Positions 1 to 7,050 of a stretch of 8,515 bases of DNA are shown here, in pieces (the stretch's first letter is position 1; each line of letters opens with the position of its first letter). This stretch comes from OMOG01 sp041485845 (GTDB lineage: Bacteria > Acidobacteriota > Terriglobia > Bryobacterales > Bryobacteraceae). The notes beneath the pieces are model-generated. The model made no database searches and had not been told where the DNA came from. It saw only the letters and a list, made by a program, of their open reading frames with translations. The translations under genes and the position numbers were made by a program. The stretch is taken from positions 1-8,515 of the forward strand of contig JBGPKH010000379.1 in assembly GCA_041485845.1 (NCBI GenBank). The letters run 5' to 3'.

Positions 1-1
1 C

Positions 2-223
<222 letters not shown>

Positions 224-229
224 CGCGGC

Positions 230-331
230 ATGCCTGTTCTCACGATCATCGCGGGTCCCAACGGTTCCGGCAAGTCGACACTGACGCTGTCGTTAGACAT
301 CGAGGGCATGCGGGCCCTGCGCGCCTATTGA
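230..331 (+). pseudogene. Truncated zeta-toxin-like P-loop kinase (N-terminal stub)
   Basis: ATG at 230 opens a 33-residue ORF ending at TGA 329-331. It begins MPVLTIIAGPNGSGKSTLT, a Walker A motif (GPNGSGKST, residues 9-17) in the exact N-terminal position and style of zeta-toxin-like kinases (COG4185-type, roughly 190-220 residues). These phosphorylate a nucleotide-sugar or related substrate and poison the cell unless held by an antitoxin. Here everything after about residue 26 is missing: no catalytic Asp/Arg region, no Walker B, no lid. Only six bases separate its stop from the stop of aspC on the other strand, so there is no room for the rest of the gene. The likeliest history is a deletion that joined the toxin's 5' end to the flank of aspC. 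A stub this short cannot be an active kinase. A short leader that resembles a P-loop by chance is unlikely given the match and the spacing from the upstream gene. Confidence 0.75.
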
Positions 332-337
332 GCCGGC

Positions 338-1528
338 CTACGAATTCCGCGCGATGAACTGGTGGATGCGATCGAGGCCCCGCTCCAGTTCCTTCATCGA
401 CGTGGCGTACGAAATGCGCACGTGCTGCTCTGTGCCGAAGGCCTCGCCGGGGACCACAGCCACGTGCGCGTCCGCCAGCAGCCGCTCGGAAAGCTGGAGC
501 GAGTTCTGAATGCCGCTCTTGCCGATCACCACCCCCACGTTGGGGTACGCGTAGAATGCTCCGCGCGGCTCGGCGCACTTCACTCCCGGGATCTCCCGCA
601 GCCGCCGCACCACGAAATCGCGGCGCTTGCGGTACTCGGCGAGCATGACGCCCACCGAATCCTGCGGCCCGCGCAACGCCTCCACCGCGGCCTTCTGACA
701 AATCGAGGTGGGGTTCGACGTCGAGTGGCTTTGCAGCTTGGTCATGGCGGTCACGATCGCGTGTGGAACCAGTCCGAATCCGATGCGCCATCCCGTCATG
801 GCATACGTCTTCGAAAGCGAGCCCGCCACCAGCACGGTCTCCTTGGCGCCGGGCAGCGACGCGATCGAGAAAGGCTCGCTGTCATACAGAAACTTGCAGT
901 AGCACTCGTCCGTCATCAAGTAAATGCCGCGCTCGGAAGTCAGACGGAAGATCTGTTCGAACTCGCCGCGGTCCATCACCGCGCCGCTGGGGTTGGAGGG
1001 CGAGTTGATGATCGCCAGCTTGGTGCGCGCCGTGAGGTGCGGCTCGATCATCGCAGCCGTCAGGGTGAAGCCCTTCGCCTCGTCGGTCTGGACGAAGACG
1101 CAGCGGCCGCCCGCATAGTTGACCACGTCTTTGTACGTCACCCAATAGGGGACCGGGATGACCACCTCGTCACCCGGATTGATCAACGCCTGCATCAGGT
1201 TGAAGATCGCGTGCTTCCCGCCGACCGTGATCAGGCATTCGCTCGGCTTGTAGTCGGTGCCGAAGTCCAGCGCGTGGCGCTCGCAGACGGCCTTCTTCAA
1301 CTCCGCGGTGCCGCCGGCCGGCGTGTACTTGGTGAAATTCTGCTCCAGCGCCCGAATGGCGGCCTGCTTGATGTTGTCCGGCGTGGGGAAATCCGGCTCA
1401 CCGGCGCCGAAGTCCACCACGTCTATGCCCTCGGAGCGGAGCCTTTCGGCATCCGCCGCCACCTTCATCGTGGATGACACACTGATGGAAGAGATGCGTT
1501 CTGCGATTGCGTTGGCTACTGCCTGCAT
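338..1528 (-). CDS. aspC: Class I/II PLP-dependent aspartate aminotransferase
   Basis: A 396-residue, full-length fold-type I aminotransferase that moves an amino group between aspartate (or a related amino acid) and a 2-oxo acid, in the cytoplasm. Visible motifs: the N-terminal GAGEPDFPTP (41-50), the PYW aromatic site (127-129), NSPSNPSG (175-182; N179 contacts the PLP ring oxygen), D207 and Y210 of TDECY (ring nitrogen and oxygen), the Schiff-base lysine K240 in SLSKTYAMTGWRIG, R248 for the phosphate, and R371 (HVRISYA) for the substrate carboxylate. The sequence style is the AAT subgroup Ib/Thermus type. Some of these also act as prephenate aminotransferases, which I cannot settle by eye. 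ATG at 1528 lies 10 bases after the coaD stop, so the two are likely cotranscribed, with aspC last. An AGGGG lies about 18 bases upstream, far for a ribosome site. The gene ends six bases from the zeta-like stub, with no terminator hairpin between them. Confidence 0.93.
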   Translation of the reverse strand: MQAVANAIAERISSISVSSTMKVAADAERLRSEGIDVVDFGAGEPDFPTPDNIKQAAIRALEQNFTKYTPAGGTAELKKAVCERHALDFGTDYKPSECLITVGGKHAIFNLMQALINPGDEVVIPVPYWVTYKDVVNYAGGRCVFVQTDEAKGFTLTAAMIEPHLTARTKLAIINSPSNPSGAVMDRGEFEQIFRLTSERGIYLMTDECYCKFLYDSEPFSIASLPGAKETVLVAGSLSKTYAMTGWRIGFGLVPHAIVTAMTKLQSHSTSNPTSICQKAAVEALRGPQDSVGVMLAEYRKRRDFVVRRLREIPGVKCAEPRGAFYAYPNVGVVIGKSGIQNSLQLSERLLADAHVAVVPGEAFGTEQHVRISYATSMKELERGLDRIHQFIARNS

Positions 1529-1538
1529 GAGTGTTTGA

Positions 1539-2069
1539 TCAAGCCCCTCTAAGTTTGGTTTTCGACAGACGGCGCTGCATCCGCGCTTCGACCGCCGGCG
1601 GAACCAGCCCCGTAATACTCCCGCCGAGCCCGAAAACTTCCTTCACCAGGCGGGAACTGATGAACGAATAAGCCTCGTTGGCCATCATGAATACGGTTTC
1701 AATATCGGGCCGGAGGCGCCGGTTCATGAGCGCCATCTGCAACTCGTACTCGTAATCCGAAATCGCCCGGATACCGCGCAGCAGGACCTTGGCCGAGTGC
1801 GCCGCCGCGTAATCCACGAGGAGCCCATCGAACGAATCCACCTCCACGTTCGGGTAAACGTGCACCACCTCGTGGAGCATTTCGGTTCGCTCTTCGACGG
1901 AGAAGAGCGGTTCCTTGCTCTCGTTTCGCAGAATCGAAACGATGAGCCGGTCGAACAATCGCGATCCGCGCTGGATCAGATCGAGATGACCGTTGGTAAT
2001 CGGGTCGAACGATCCCGGGTAAATGGCAATAACGCTCGGCGGCTCGCGCGACAAACTCGGTCGGTTCAC
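1539..2069 (-). CDS. coaD: Phosphopantetheine adenylyltransferase (PPAT)
   Basis: The product transfers AMP from ATP to 4'-phosphopantetheine, giving dephospho-CoA, the penultimate step of coenzyme A synthesis; it is cytosolic and usually hexameric. The 176 residues show the nucleotidyltransferase signature IYPGSFDPITNGH (16-28), with the T/HxGH-type motif TNGH (25-28) that binds ATP. Further conserved blocks are LRGIRAISDYEYE (97-109) and SFISSRLVKEV (135-145). The start used is GTG at 2069, which gives about 12 residues more before the first strand (IAIYPG) than is usual for this roughly 160-residue family. A TTG at 2054 (codon 6) is the only later candidate before the fold begins. The GTG has only a weak AAAGAAAG upstream. 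Downstream, aspC follows after 10 bases. Upstream is a 149-base gap with tandem repeats; rsmD, the common neighbour of coaD in many bacteria, is absent here. Confidence 0.95.
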   Translation of the reverse strand: MNRPSLSREPPSVIAIYPGSFDPITNGHLDLIQRGSRLFDRLIVSILRNESKEPLFSVEERTEMLHEVVHVYPNVEVDSFDGLLVDYAAAHSAKVLLRGIRAISDYEYELQMALMNRRLRPDIETVFMMANEAYSFISSRLVKEVFGLGGSITGLVPPAVEARMQRRLSKTKLRGA

Positions 2070-2100
2070 TTTCTTTGCGATGTCACCATTCTAGCAGTGT

Positions 2101-2241
2101 GGCGCGGCCTACTTCTTCTGGCACGGCCGGGGGCTTGGGCGCGGCCCGGGGGCTTCGGCGCCGCCTACTTCTTCCTCGGCGCGGCCGAGGCGGCGCGGCG
2201 GGGGGGCTTCGGCGCCGCCTACTTCTTCCTCGGCGCGGCCG
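2101..2241 (-). repeat. Tandem copies (54-bp period) of the 3' end of the exported-protein gene
   Basis: Positions 2148-2187 and 2202-2241 are identical over 40 bases, offset by 54. A third, diverged copy sits at about 2101-2130 with two bases deleted and a few changes. The right-hand copy contains the last codons and stop of the exported-protein gene (minus strand, ..AAPRKK-stop). The middle copy repeats the same tail codons and TAG in what is now untranslated sequence. A GC-rich hairpin (arms 2188-2196 and 2212-2220, nine pairs) spans the stop region. It has no U tract, so it is not a typical intrinsic terminator. Confidence 0.85.
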
Positions 2242-3019
2242 GCGGCTTCGCCTCCGGATCGTCGGGGCCGAAGCGGATGAGCGATTCGCTGCTATACTCC
2301 CGGCAATTGGAAAACTCGGTGATGTTCCTGTTCTGCGCACCATCCGTATCCGTCACCAGGGTCTCCGCCCTCTGAGGCAGCAGCAGAAGAGTCGCGCCGA
2401 TCGGCGCCTTCGCATAGGTAATGGTTGTGGCGACGTCGCGCATGCTTAACGTGGGCGGAATGTCGACCGCGCGCTCCTCGATCCGCAGCAGGTCGAGAGT
2501 CTCCGCGTCCACCCAGAATTTCCCTTGCTCGCCGACATAGGCCGAGCCGCCCGGGCCCGACAGTTTGTAGGCCTTGAACATCTCCGGTATTTCGAACGTG
2601 TACCAAAGGGCCGCCCGGTCGCCCAGTCTCTCCTCTCCCCAACCGGTCGTTCGCCCGCCGTCGTTTACGAAGAGGTTGCGCGCGATCGAGGTAAAAACGC
2701 CCGTGCCGATGGCGCCGCCGGACAGGAAGGTCGACAGATCGACATCCTGGAATTGCGACGCTCCCTCCGGTGCGAACAATTCCTGGTTCCCGATAAAGGC
2801 CACTTCGATGCGCAGTGTATCCAGGGGTTTGAACAAGACCCCGCGTGCAGTCTTTTGGAAGCGGTTCACGGTTTCAAGGCACGCGTAATTCGGAATGTGG
2901 GCCAATTCGGCGCGGGCCTGGCGTTTGATCTTCGACAGCGACAACACCCATTGCGGCAACTCCTGGCTGGGCAGGGCGGATACACCCAGCAGAGCAAGCG
3001 CGATGGGCAGCAGCTTCAC
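2219..3019 (-). CDS. Exported beta-rich protein of unknown function (acidobacterial type)
   Basis: I choose GTG at 3019 as the start. It overlaps the upstream enzyme's TGA as GTGA and begins with a clean signal peptide (MKLLPIALALLGVSALPS, cleavage near residues 16-18). The ATG at 3043 would add eight charged residues before it. The product is 266 residues. Visible parts: a helical basic stretch (about 28-40), IPNYACLETVNR (42-53), then a beta-rich body with GKFWVDAETLDLLRIE, which resembles LolA-like or DUF4292-like lipid-binding folds (inference only). The tail is basic and Pro/Ala-rich, ending KPPAAPRKK. There are two cysteines, C47 near the N-terminus and C239 near the end, which could form a disulfide outside the cytoplasm. 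There is no lipobox and no further membrane helix. It is translationally coupled to the thiamine enzyme gene, but that enzyme is cytosolic, so a shared pathway is not evident. The gene's 3' end has been tandemly duplicated downstream. Confidence 0.75.
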   Translation of the reverse strand: MKLLPIALALLGVSALPSQELPQWVLSLSKIKRQARAELAHIPNYACLETVNRFQKTARGVLFKPLDTLRIEVAFIGNQELFAPEGASQFQDVDLSTFLSGGAIGTGVFTSIARNLFVNDGGRTTGWGEERLGDRAALWYTFEIPEMFKAYKLSGPGGSAYVGEQGKFWVDAETLDLLRIEERAVDIPPTLSMRDVATTITYAKAPIGATLLLLPQRAETLVTDTDGAQNRNITEFSNCREYSSESLIRFGPDDPEAKPPAAPRKK

Positions 3020-4668
3020 TTCTTCTTTCCCGCGATCTGCCACTCGGTGAAGGGCGACCGCACCCCCCGGATCTTTGCATTGATGCAGTACGGCACGCCC
3101 GACGCGAAGGCGCGCGCGACGGCGGGCCGTACCTGCTCCACCCGCTCGATGGATTCGCCCTCGCCGCCGAACCCCTTCATGATGAGATCATATCGCGTCG
3201 ATTGCAACTCGCACGCTACCGTGGAGCCGCCGCCTGTGGCAAACGATTGCAACTCGCGTTCCAGCCCCCAGCCGGCGTCATTGCCGACGATCAGCACGAT
3301 CGGCAGCTTGTGGCGCACGGCGGTATCCATTTCGGCGATGTAGAATCCCAGCGCGCCGTCTCCGGTGATCGCGGCTACCGGCCTGCCGGGGTGCGCCAAT
3401 TGCAGGGCGAGGCTGTTGGGCAGCGAAGAGCCGATGGTGCCGAGTGGACCCAGGCGCAGCCATCCGCCGGGTTCGCGCGCGGGCAGCATGGCGCGGCCCC
3501 AGTGCGCGAAATCGCCGCCGTCCCAGGAGTACAGCACGTCGTCGGGCAGCGCCGTATTCAGTTCGCGGAAAAAGGCCGCGGGGTGCATGGGGGCAGCGGT
3601 GTCCGAAGCGGCCGCGTCCAGCTTCGATTGCCAATCGCAGCGGAGCGCGCGCAAACGGTCCAGCCAGGGCTTCGCGGCCCACGGCTCGGGACCGGCCGCT
3701 TCCGTGAGAGTTTCCAGCGCGAGGCGGGCGTCGGCGCAGATGGCGAAGTCGAGCCGGTGGTTCAGACCGAGTTCCTCCGGGTGGATATCGATCTGAATGA
3801 ACCGCGCTTCCGGCGGGAACAGACGCGCGCCGCCCATCGCCAGTCGATAGTCGATGCGCTTACCGATTACCAGGAACAGATCGGCTTCGCGGAACGCCGT
3901 TTGGACCGCGTGATTGAGGGCGGGATCGGCGTAGCCCATGCACAGCGAATGTTCGTCCGATACCGCTCCGCGCGCCATGGTGATGGTGTACAGCGGAAGC
4001 GCCGTGCGCTCGATGAATCGCCGCAGCGCGTCTTCGGCCCGCGACCACCAGATGCCGCTGCCCGCAAGGATGACCGGCCGTTCGGCAGCGCGCAGGAGTT
4101 GGACCGCGCGGGACAGGTCTCCGGGGCCGGAGATCGTTGCAGAAACCGGACAGGCGGCGCGGCCTGCCCCACTTTGGGTAAACAGGTCGACCGGAATCGT
4201 CAGGTGGACGGCGCCCTTGCGCCCGGTGTTGGCCACGGCGTAGGCACGCTCGATATAGAACGGAATCTCTCCGGCGGTGGGCGGTTCCGCGGCCCATTTC
4301 ACCACCGGCCGGGCCATCCCGATCTGGTCGATATCCTGGAAAGCCTGCCGGTGCGCCAGCGTGCTCGCCCGGCTGCCGCTCACGGCCATCAGCGGGCTGC
4401 CGGCCAGGTGCGCGGTGGCGATTCCCGTTAGCGAGTTGGTGTGCCCCGGCCCACCGGTCACCAGCGCGAGCGCGGGCTTGCGATGGATGCGCGCCCAGGC
4501 GTCGGCCGCGTGCGTCACCGCGGATTCGTGCCGCATGTCCACGATGCGAATGCCTTGCCGCGCGGCCACCGGGAGCACTTCGTTGAGGTGATCGCCCACC
4601 AGCGTGAAGATCGTGTCGATCCCCAACTGCACAATCGCCTGCACGAACAATTCGGCGCCGTTTGGCAT
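3016..4668 (-). CDS. Thiamine-diphosphate-dependent enzyme, acetolactate synthase-like large subunit
   Basis: A 550-residue protein with the three-domain layout of the family. The PYR domain (about 1-170) has the catalytic Glu E48 in RHESAVTHAADAWAR and the loop TGGPGHTNSLTGIA (71-84). The central domain spans about 185-320. The PP domain (about 370-535) has GDGALGFYIAEMD (436-448) and N463, the Mg-diphosphate motif, reading ND where NN is common. AFQDIDQIGMARPVVK (109-124) matches the AFQExD block of acetolactate synthases. The reaction is probably decarboxylation or C-C ligation of a 2-oxo acid, cofactor ThDP/Mg. No ilvN-type regulatory subunit is adjacent, and the gene is not beside other branched-chain genes. 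It could therefore be a catabolic relative, such as a 2-hydroxyacyl-CoA lyase, oxalyl-CoA decarboxylase or benzoylformate decarboxylase type. ATG at 4668 lies 28 bases from the divergent galE start. The C-terminal KKK and TGA overlap the start of the exported-protein gene. Confidence 0.85.
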   Translation of the reverse strand: MPNGAELFVQAIVQLGIDTIFTLVGDHLNEVLPVAARQGIRIVDMRHESAVTHAADAWARIHRKPALALVTGGPGHTNSLTGIATAHLAGSPLMAVSGSRASTLAHRQAFQDIDQIGMARPVVKWAAEPPTAGEIPFYIERAYAVANTGRKGAVHLTIPVDLFTQSGAGRAACPVSATISGPGDLSRAVQLLRAAERPVILAGSGIWWSRAEDALRRFIERTALPLYTITMARGAVSDEHSLCMGYADPALNHAVQTAFREADLFLVIGKRIDYRLAMGGARLFPPEARFIQIDIHPEELGLNHRLDFAICADARLALETLTEAAGPEPWAAKPWLDRLRALRCDWQSKLDAAASDTAAPMHPAAFFRELNTALPDDVLYSWDGGDFAHWGRAMLPAREPGGWLRLGPLGTIGSSLPNSLALQLAHPGRPVAAITGDGALGFYIAEMDTAVRHKLPIVLIVGNDAGWGLERELQSFATGGGSTVACELQSTRYDLIMKGFGGEGESIERVEQVRPAVARAFASGVPYCINAKIRGVRSPFTEWQIAGKKK

Positions 4669-4696
4669 AGAACCGCCATGCTACTACAATCGTGAC

Positions 4697-5680
4697 TTGG
4701 CATACTCACGAAAACTTCTCGTCACCGGCGGCGCCGGTTACATTGGATCGCACACGGTTCGCCTGCTGCTGCAACAGGGCTACGACGTCGCGGTCGTGGA
4801 CGACCTTTCGAAGGGATACCGCCACAACGTTCCCGCGGACCGGCTGTTCCAAATGAACATCGCCGATACCGGCGCGCTCGCGGATCTGATGCGGCAGACC
4901 GCGTGCGAAGCCGTGATTCACTTCGCCGCCTTCATCGCCGTGGGCGAATCGATGAGAGTGCCGGAGCGGTATTTCGCCAATAACGTTGCCGGCTCGCTTT
5001 CGCTGCTCACCGCCATGGTGCAGACCGGCGTGAAGCACATCGTGTTTTCGTCCACCGCGGCGGTCTACGGCAACCCGCACACTACCCCCATTCTGGAAAC
5101 TTCCCCGATCCAGCCGGTGAACCCGTACGGCGAATCCAAGGTCATGGTGGAGACGCTCCTGCGGTGGTTCGGCGAGATCCACCACGTGACCAGCGTCTCG
5201 CTGCGATACTTCAACGCTTCGGGCGCCGACCCCGAAGGACGGTTGGGCGAAGAGCACGAACCGGAAACGCACCTGATTCCGCTGCTGCTGCGCGCCGTCG
5301 TCACGGGAGAACCGGTGACCGTCTTCGGCAACGACTACGACACCGCGGACGGCACCTGCCTCCGCGACTACATCCACGTGGACGACCTGGCGCAGGCGCA
5401 CATCCTGGCCGTGGAGCACCTCATCGGCGGCGGGGCATCCGGCCATTTCAACGTCGGCACCGGAACCGGCCACACCGTGATGGAGACGATCCGGGTGGTG
5501 GAGGAGGTCACCGGCAAAAAGGCGCCCTACGTCATCGGCCCGCGCCGCGAGGGCGATCCGCCGAGCCTCGTGGCGGCGTCCGGCAAACTGCGGGCCAAAC
5601 TGGGGTGGCAGCCGCGGTATGCGGACTTGCGCACCATCGTGGAGCACGCCTGGAACTTTGCGCGGACACCCCGCCGCTAG
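4697..5680 (+). CDS. galE: UDP-glucose 4-epimerase
   Basis: The product interconverts UDP-glucose and UDP-galactose with bound NAD, feeding galactose use and the sugar supply for surface polysaccharides. From TTG at 4697 it has 327 residues, the usual GalE length. Motifs: TGGAGYIGSH (10-19, NAD-binding GxxGxxG), DDLSKG (35-40), the active-site region FSSTAAVYG (117-125), catalytic Y144 and K148 in NPYGESK, RYFNASGADPEG (170-181), and LRDYIHVDDLAQAH (222-235). The alternative in-frame start, ATG at 4604, would add 31 non-family residues lying over the start of the divergent thiamine enzyme gene, so I prefer TTG. No clear ribosome site is visible for either. It diverges from the thiamine enzyme gene, so its promoter must lie at least partly in that gene's 5' coding region. 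Its TAG shares a CTAG with the stop of the convergent beta-helix gene. Confidence 0.95.
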   Translation: MAYSRKLLVTGGAGYIGSHTVRLLLQQGYDVAVVDDLSKGYRHNVPADRLFQMNIADTGALADLMRQTACEAVIHFAAFIAVGESMRVPERYFANNVAGSLSLLTAMVQTGVKHIVFSSTAAVYGNPHTTPILETSPIQPVNPYGESKVMVETLLRWFGEIHHVTSVSLRYFNASGADPEGRLGEEHEPETHLIPLLLRAVVTGEPVTVFGNDYDTADGTCLRDYIHVDDLAQAHILAVEHLIGGGASGHFNVGTGTGHTVMETIRVVEEVTGKKAPYVIGPRREGDPPSLVAASGKLRAKLGWQPRYADLRTIVEHAWNFARTPRR

Positions 5681-6951
5681 AACGATTCGTAGCAGCCGAT
5701 ATCGAACAGACCGCCTAGGGGCCGCGCCGTGCCCGCGATGTCGTCGGTCACCTGGGCGAGCGCCGTGCCGGCGTTGATGGCGGGCGAGGTCGACTTGAGC
5801 CGGTAATCGTTGCCCGCGGGGTTCACAAACAGATCCACCGGGGTCGAAATGATCGAATGCACGTCCTGGCCGGTCTGGCGCCGCCAACTGACCAGCGAGA
5901 TATTCGACTTCCCGTTGTTATCGCTGAACCGGTTCACCACCACGTTGTAATCGCTCTGGAAGCCTGAAACCGCGCTGCCGTAAATCAGCACCGAACCGCG
6001 CGCGGTGTGAATCTCATACAGAATGTTGTTGAAGATCTTGTTTCCGGTGGGGCTCGGCCTGCCGCTCGACTTGGGAATGTTCACCGCGAACCGGCCGTCC
6101 AGCGCCATCACGATGGTGTTGTTGTACACCAGGTTTCTGCTGGAGCCGTGCGCGCCGTCGATGGCATAGAGCGAGATCCCGCTGGCGTGGTTGGAGTACA
6201 GCAGATTATTGCGGAAGATGCTGTCGTCGACGCCGTCGCAGTTGATTCCCGAGCCGCCGCCGAGACCATTTTCCCAGATCGCGTTCTTTTCCACGGTGGC
6301 GAACGAGATGATTCCATCGCCGCCCTGCGAGAGGTCGCCGTTCATGTGAATTCCGGCTGCATGATTGTGATGGAGCTGGTTCCCGCGAATGGTCGGAAAG
6401 TCGCCGCTGTTGCTGTGATAGATTCCGTGCTCGCCGTTACCATAGGACACATTGTTCTGAATCAGCGGATGGTTTGAGAAGGCCGTGAAGATTCCCGTCA
6501 GGGCGCTGTTATGAACCGTGCAGTTCTGTACCGTGATCCATTCGGTAATCCGCACATCGACACCGTATTTCGGCGAGCTCGCGATTTCGAAGCCGTCGAT
6601 GACCCAGTAGCTGACGGTGGCGCTGAAGTTCTCCACTTCGAGCACGCTGTTGTGCTTGTTCTTCGGTCCGGGGGCGTTCAGAATCACCTGGGCGCCGGCA
6701 TCGCTTTTCAGGGTTTTCGGCAGGCCCGCCTGTCCGGAATTCTCGATCCGGGCGCCTTTATAAGTGCCGCTGCCGACCAGGATAGTGTCGCCGGGTCCTG
6801 TGCTTTCCACGGCGCGCTGGATCGTCGCCCAAGGCATTGCGGATGTCCCAGGGTTACCGTCATTGCCGGTGGCGGAAACATAAAAGGTCGCGCCGAAACC
6901 CGGAATCGAAAAAAGACCGGCGATCAGCAGGCCGGTGGCCGTCATTTTCAT
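5677..6951 (-). CDS. Secreted right-handed parallel beta-helix protein
   Basis: A 424-residue protein with a signal peptide (MKMTATGLLIAGLFSIPGFG, cut near A21). The DUF1565-like opening FYVSATGNDGNPGTSAMPWATIQRAV (23-48) is followed by about ten irregular coils rich in N-x-x-x-N-N and G-I-x-x-x steps (about 115-345), typical of PbH1 repeats in pectate-lyase-like folds. The C-terminal block DYRLKSTSPAINAGT ... DIAGTARPLGGLFDIGCYE (382-422) is the ending seen in many 'choice-of-anchor Q' surface proteins. Such proteins bind or cleave polysaccharides outside the cell, but no catalytic triad can be named by eye, so I call no enzyme activity. ATG at 6951 has a good GAGGTGA ribosome site with six bases between. 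The gene has its own upstream promoter candidate. Its neighbour galE makes sugar nucleotides, but the two converge and are not an operon. Confidence 0.88.
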   Translation of the reverse strand: MKMTATGLLIAGLFSIPGFGATFYVSATGNDGNPGTSAMPWATIQRAVESTGPGDTILVGSGTYKGARIENSGQAGLPKTLKSDAGAQVILNAPGPKNKHNSVLEVENFSATVSYWVIDGFEIASSPKYGVDVRITEWITVQNCTVHNSALTGIFTAFSNHPLIQNNVSYGNGEHGIYHSNSGDFPTIRGNQLHHNHAAGIHMNGDLSQGGDGIISFATVEKNAIWENGLGGGSGINCDGVDDSIFRNNLLYSNHASGISLYAIDGAHGSSRNLVYNNTIVMALDGRFAVNIPKSSGRPSPTGNKIFNNILYEIHTARGSVLIYGSAVSGFQSDYNVVVNRFSDNNGKSNISLVSWRRQTGQDVHSIISTPVDLFVNPAGNDYRLKSTSPAINAGTALAQVTDDIAGTARPLGGLFDIGCYESF

Positions 6952-6957
6952 CGGTAG

Positions 6958-6964
6958 TCACCTC
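6958..6964 (-). promoter_or_regulatory. Ribosome binding site of the beta-helix gene
   Basis: On the minus strand this reads GAGGTGA, six bases before the ATG at 6951. It is the strongest Shine-Dalgarno match in the window and supports that start. Confidence 0.8.
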
Positions 6965-6987
6965 GATTAATAAGGTCAATTAGATCG

Positions 6988-7015
6988 ATCATAACCCGCC
7001 GGCGGATACGGACAA
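6988..7015 (-). promoter_or_regulatory. Candidate sigma70-type promoter of the beta-helix gene
   Basis: On the minus strand there is TTGTCC (7015-7010, four of six to TTGACA), a 16-base spacer, then TATGAT (6993-6988, five of six to TATAAT). Transcription would start near 6981, giving a leader of about 30 bases to the ATG at 6951 that includes the GAGGTGA site. The spacer holds a perfect 10-base palindrome, CCGCCGGCGG (6996-7005). Confidence 0.5.
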
Positions 7016-7021
7016 TCCGCC
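7001..7021. promoter_or_regulatory. Operator-like inverted repeat over the -35 box
   Basis: GGCGGAT (7001-7007) and ATCCGCC (7015-7021) are perfect inverted arms with a 7-base centre. The 21-base dyad covers the proposed -35 box of the beta-helix promoter, where a repressor would block RNA polymerase. The size and spacing fit a dimeric helix-turn-helix regulator, but no regulator gene is in the window. Confidence 0.4.
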
Positions 7022-7050
7022 TTTAGTTAATCTCCGGTTACTGTCCAGGC

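Noticed and set aside
362..1477. Long plus-strand ORF opposite aspC
   Set aside because: It is antisense to a full-length aminotransferase with all catalytic residues; the product looks like high-GC shadow sequence.
2066..2089. Seven-codon ORF (MVTSQRK) overlapping the coaD GTG start
   Set aside because: Too short to judge, with no ribosome site or codon signature; the stop/start overlap may be chance.
2101..2241. CRISPR-like or REP element reading of the repeats
   Set aside because: The repeats are adjacent copies of a gene's 3' coding end with 14 bases between identities, not spaced palindromes with variable spacers.
3020..3043. ATG at 3043 as the start of the exported protein
   Set aside because: It puts eight charged residues before the signal peptide and deepens the overlap with the upstream gene. 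GTG 3019 gives a normal signal peptide and a GTGA overlap.
3202..4431. Long plus-strand ORF opposite the ThDP enzyme
   Set aside because: It is antisense to a complete ThDP enzyme and shows only Arg/Gly/Ala-rich shadow translation.
4604..4696. ATG at 4604 as the start of galE
   Set aside because: It would add 31 residues unlike any GalE N-terminus and overlap the divergent enzyme gene by 65 bases; the family begins just before KLLVTGGAGYIG.
4706..5887. Long minus-strand ORF opposite galE
   Set aside because: galE is unmistakable on the plus strand. The antisense frame has no motif and also overlaps the beta-helix gene.
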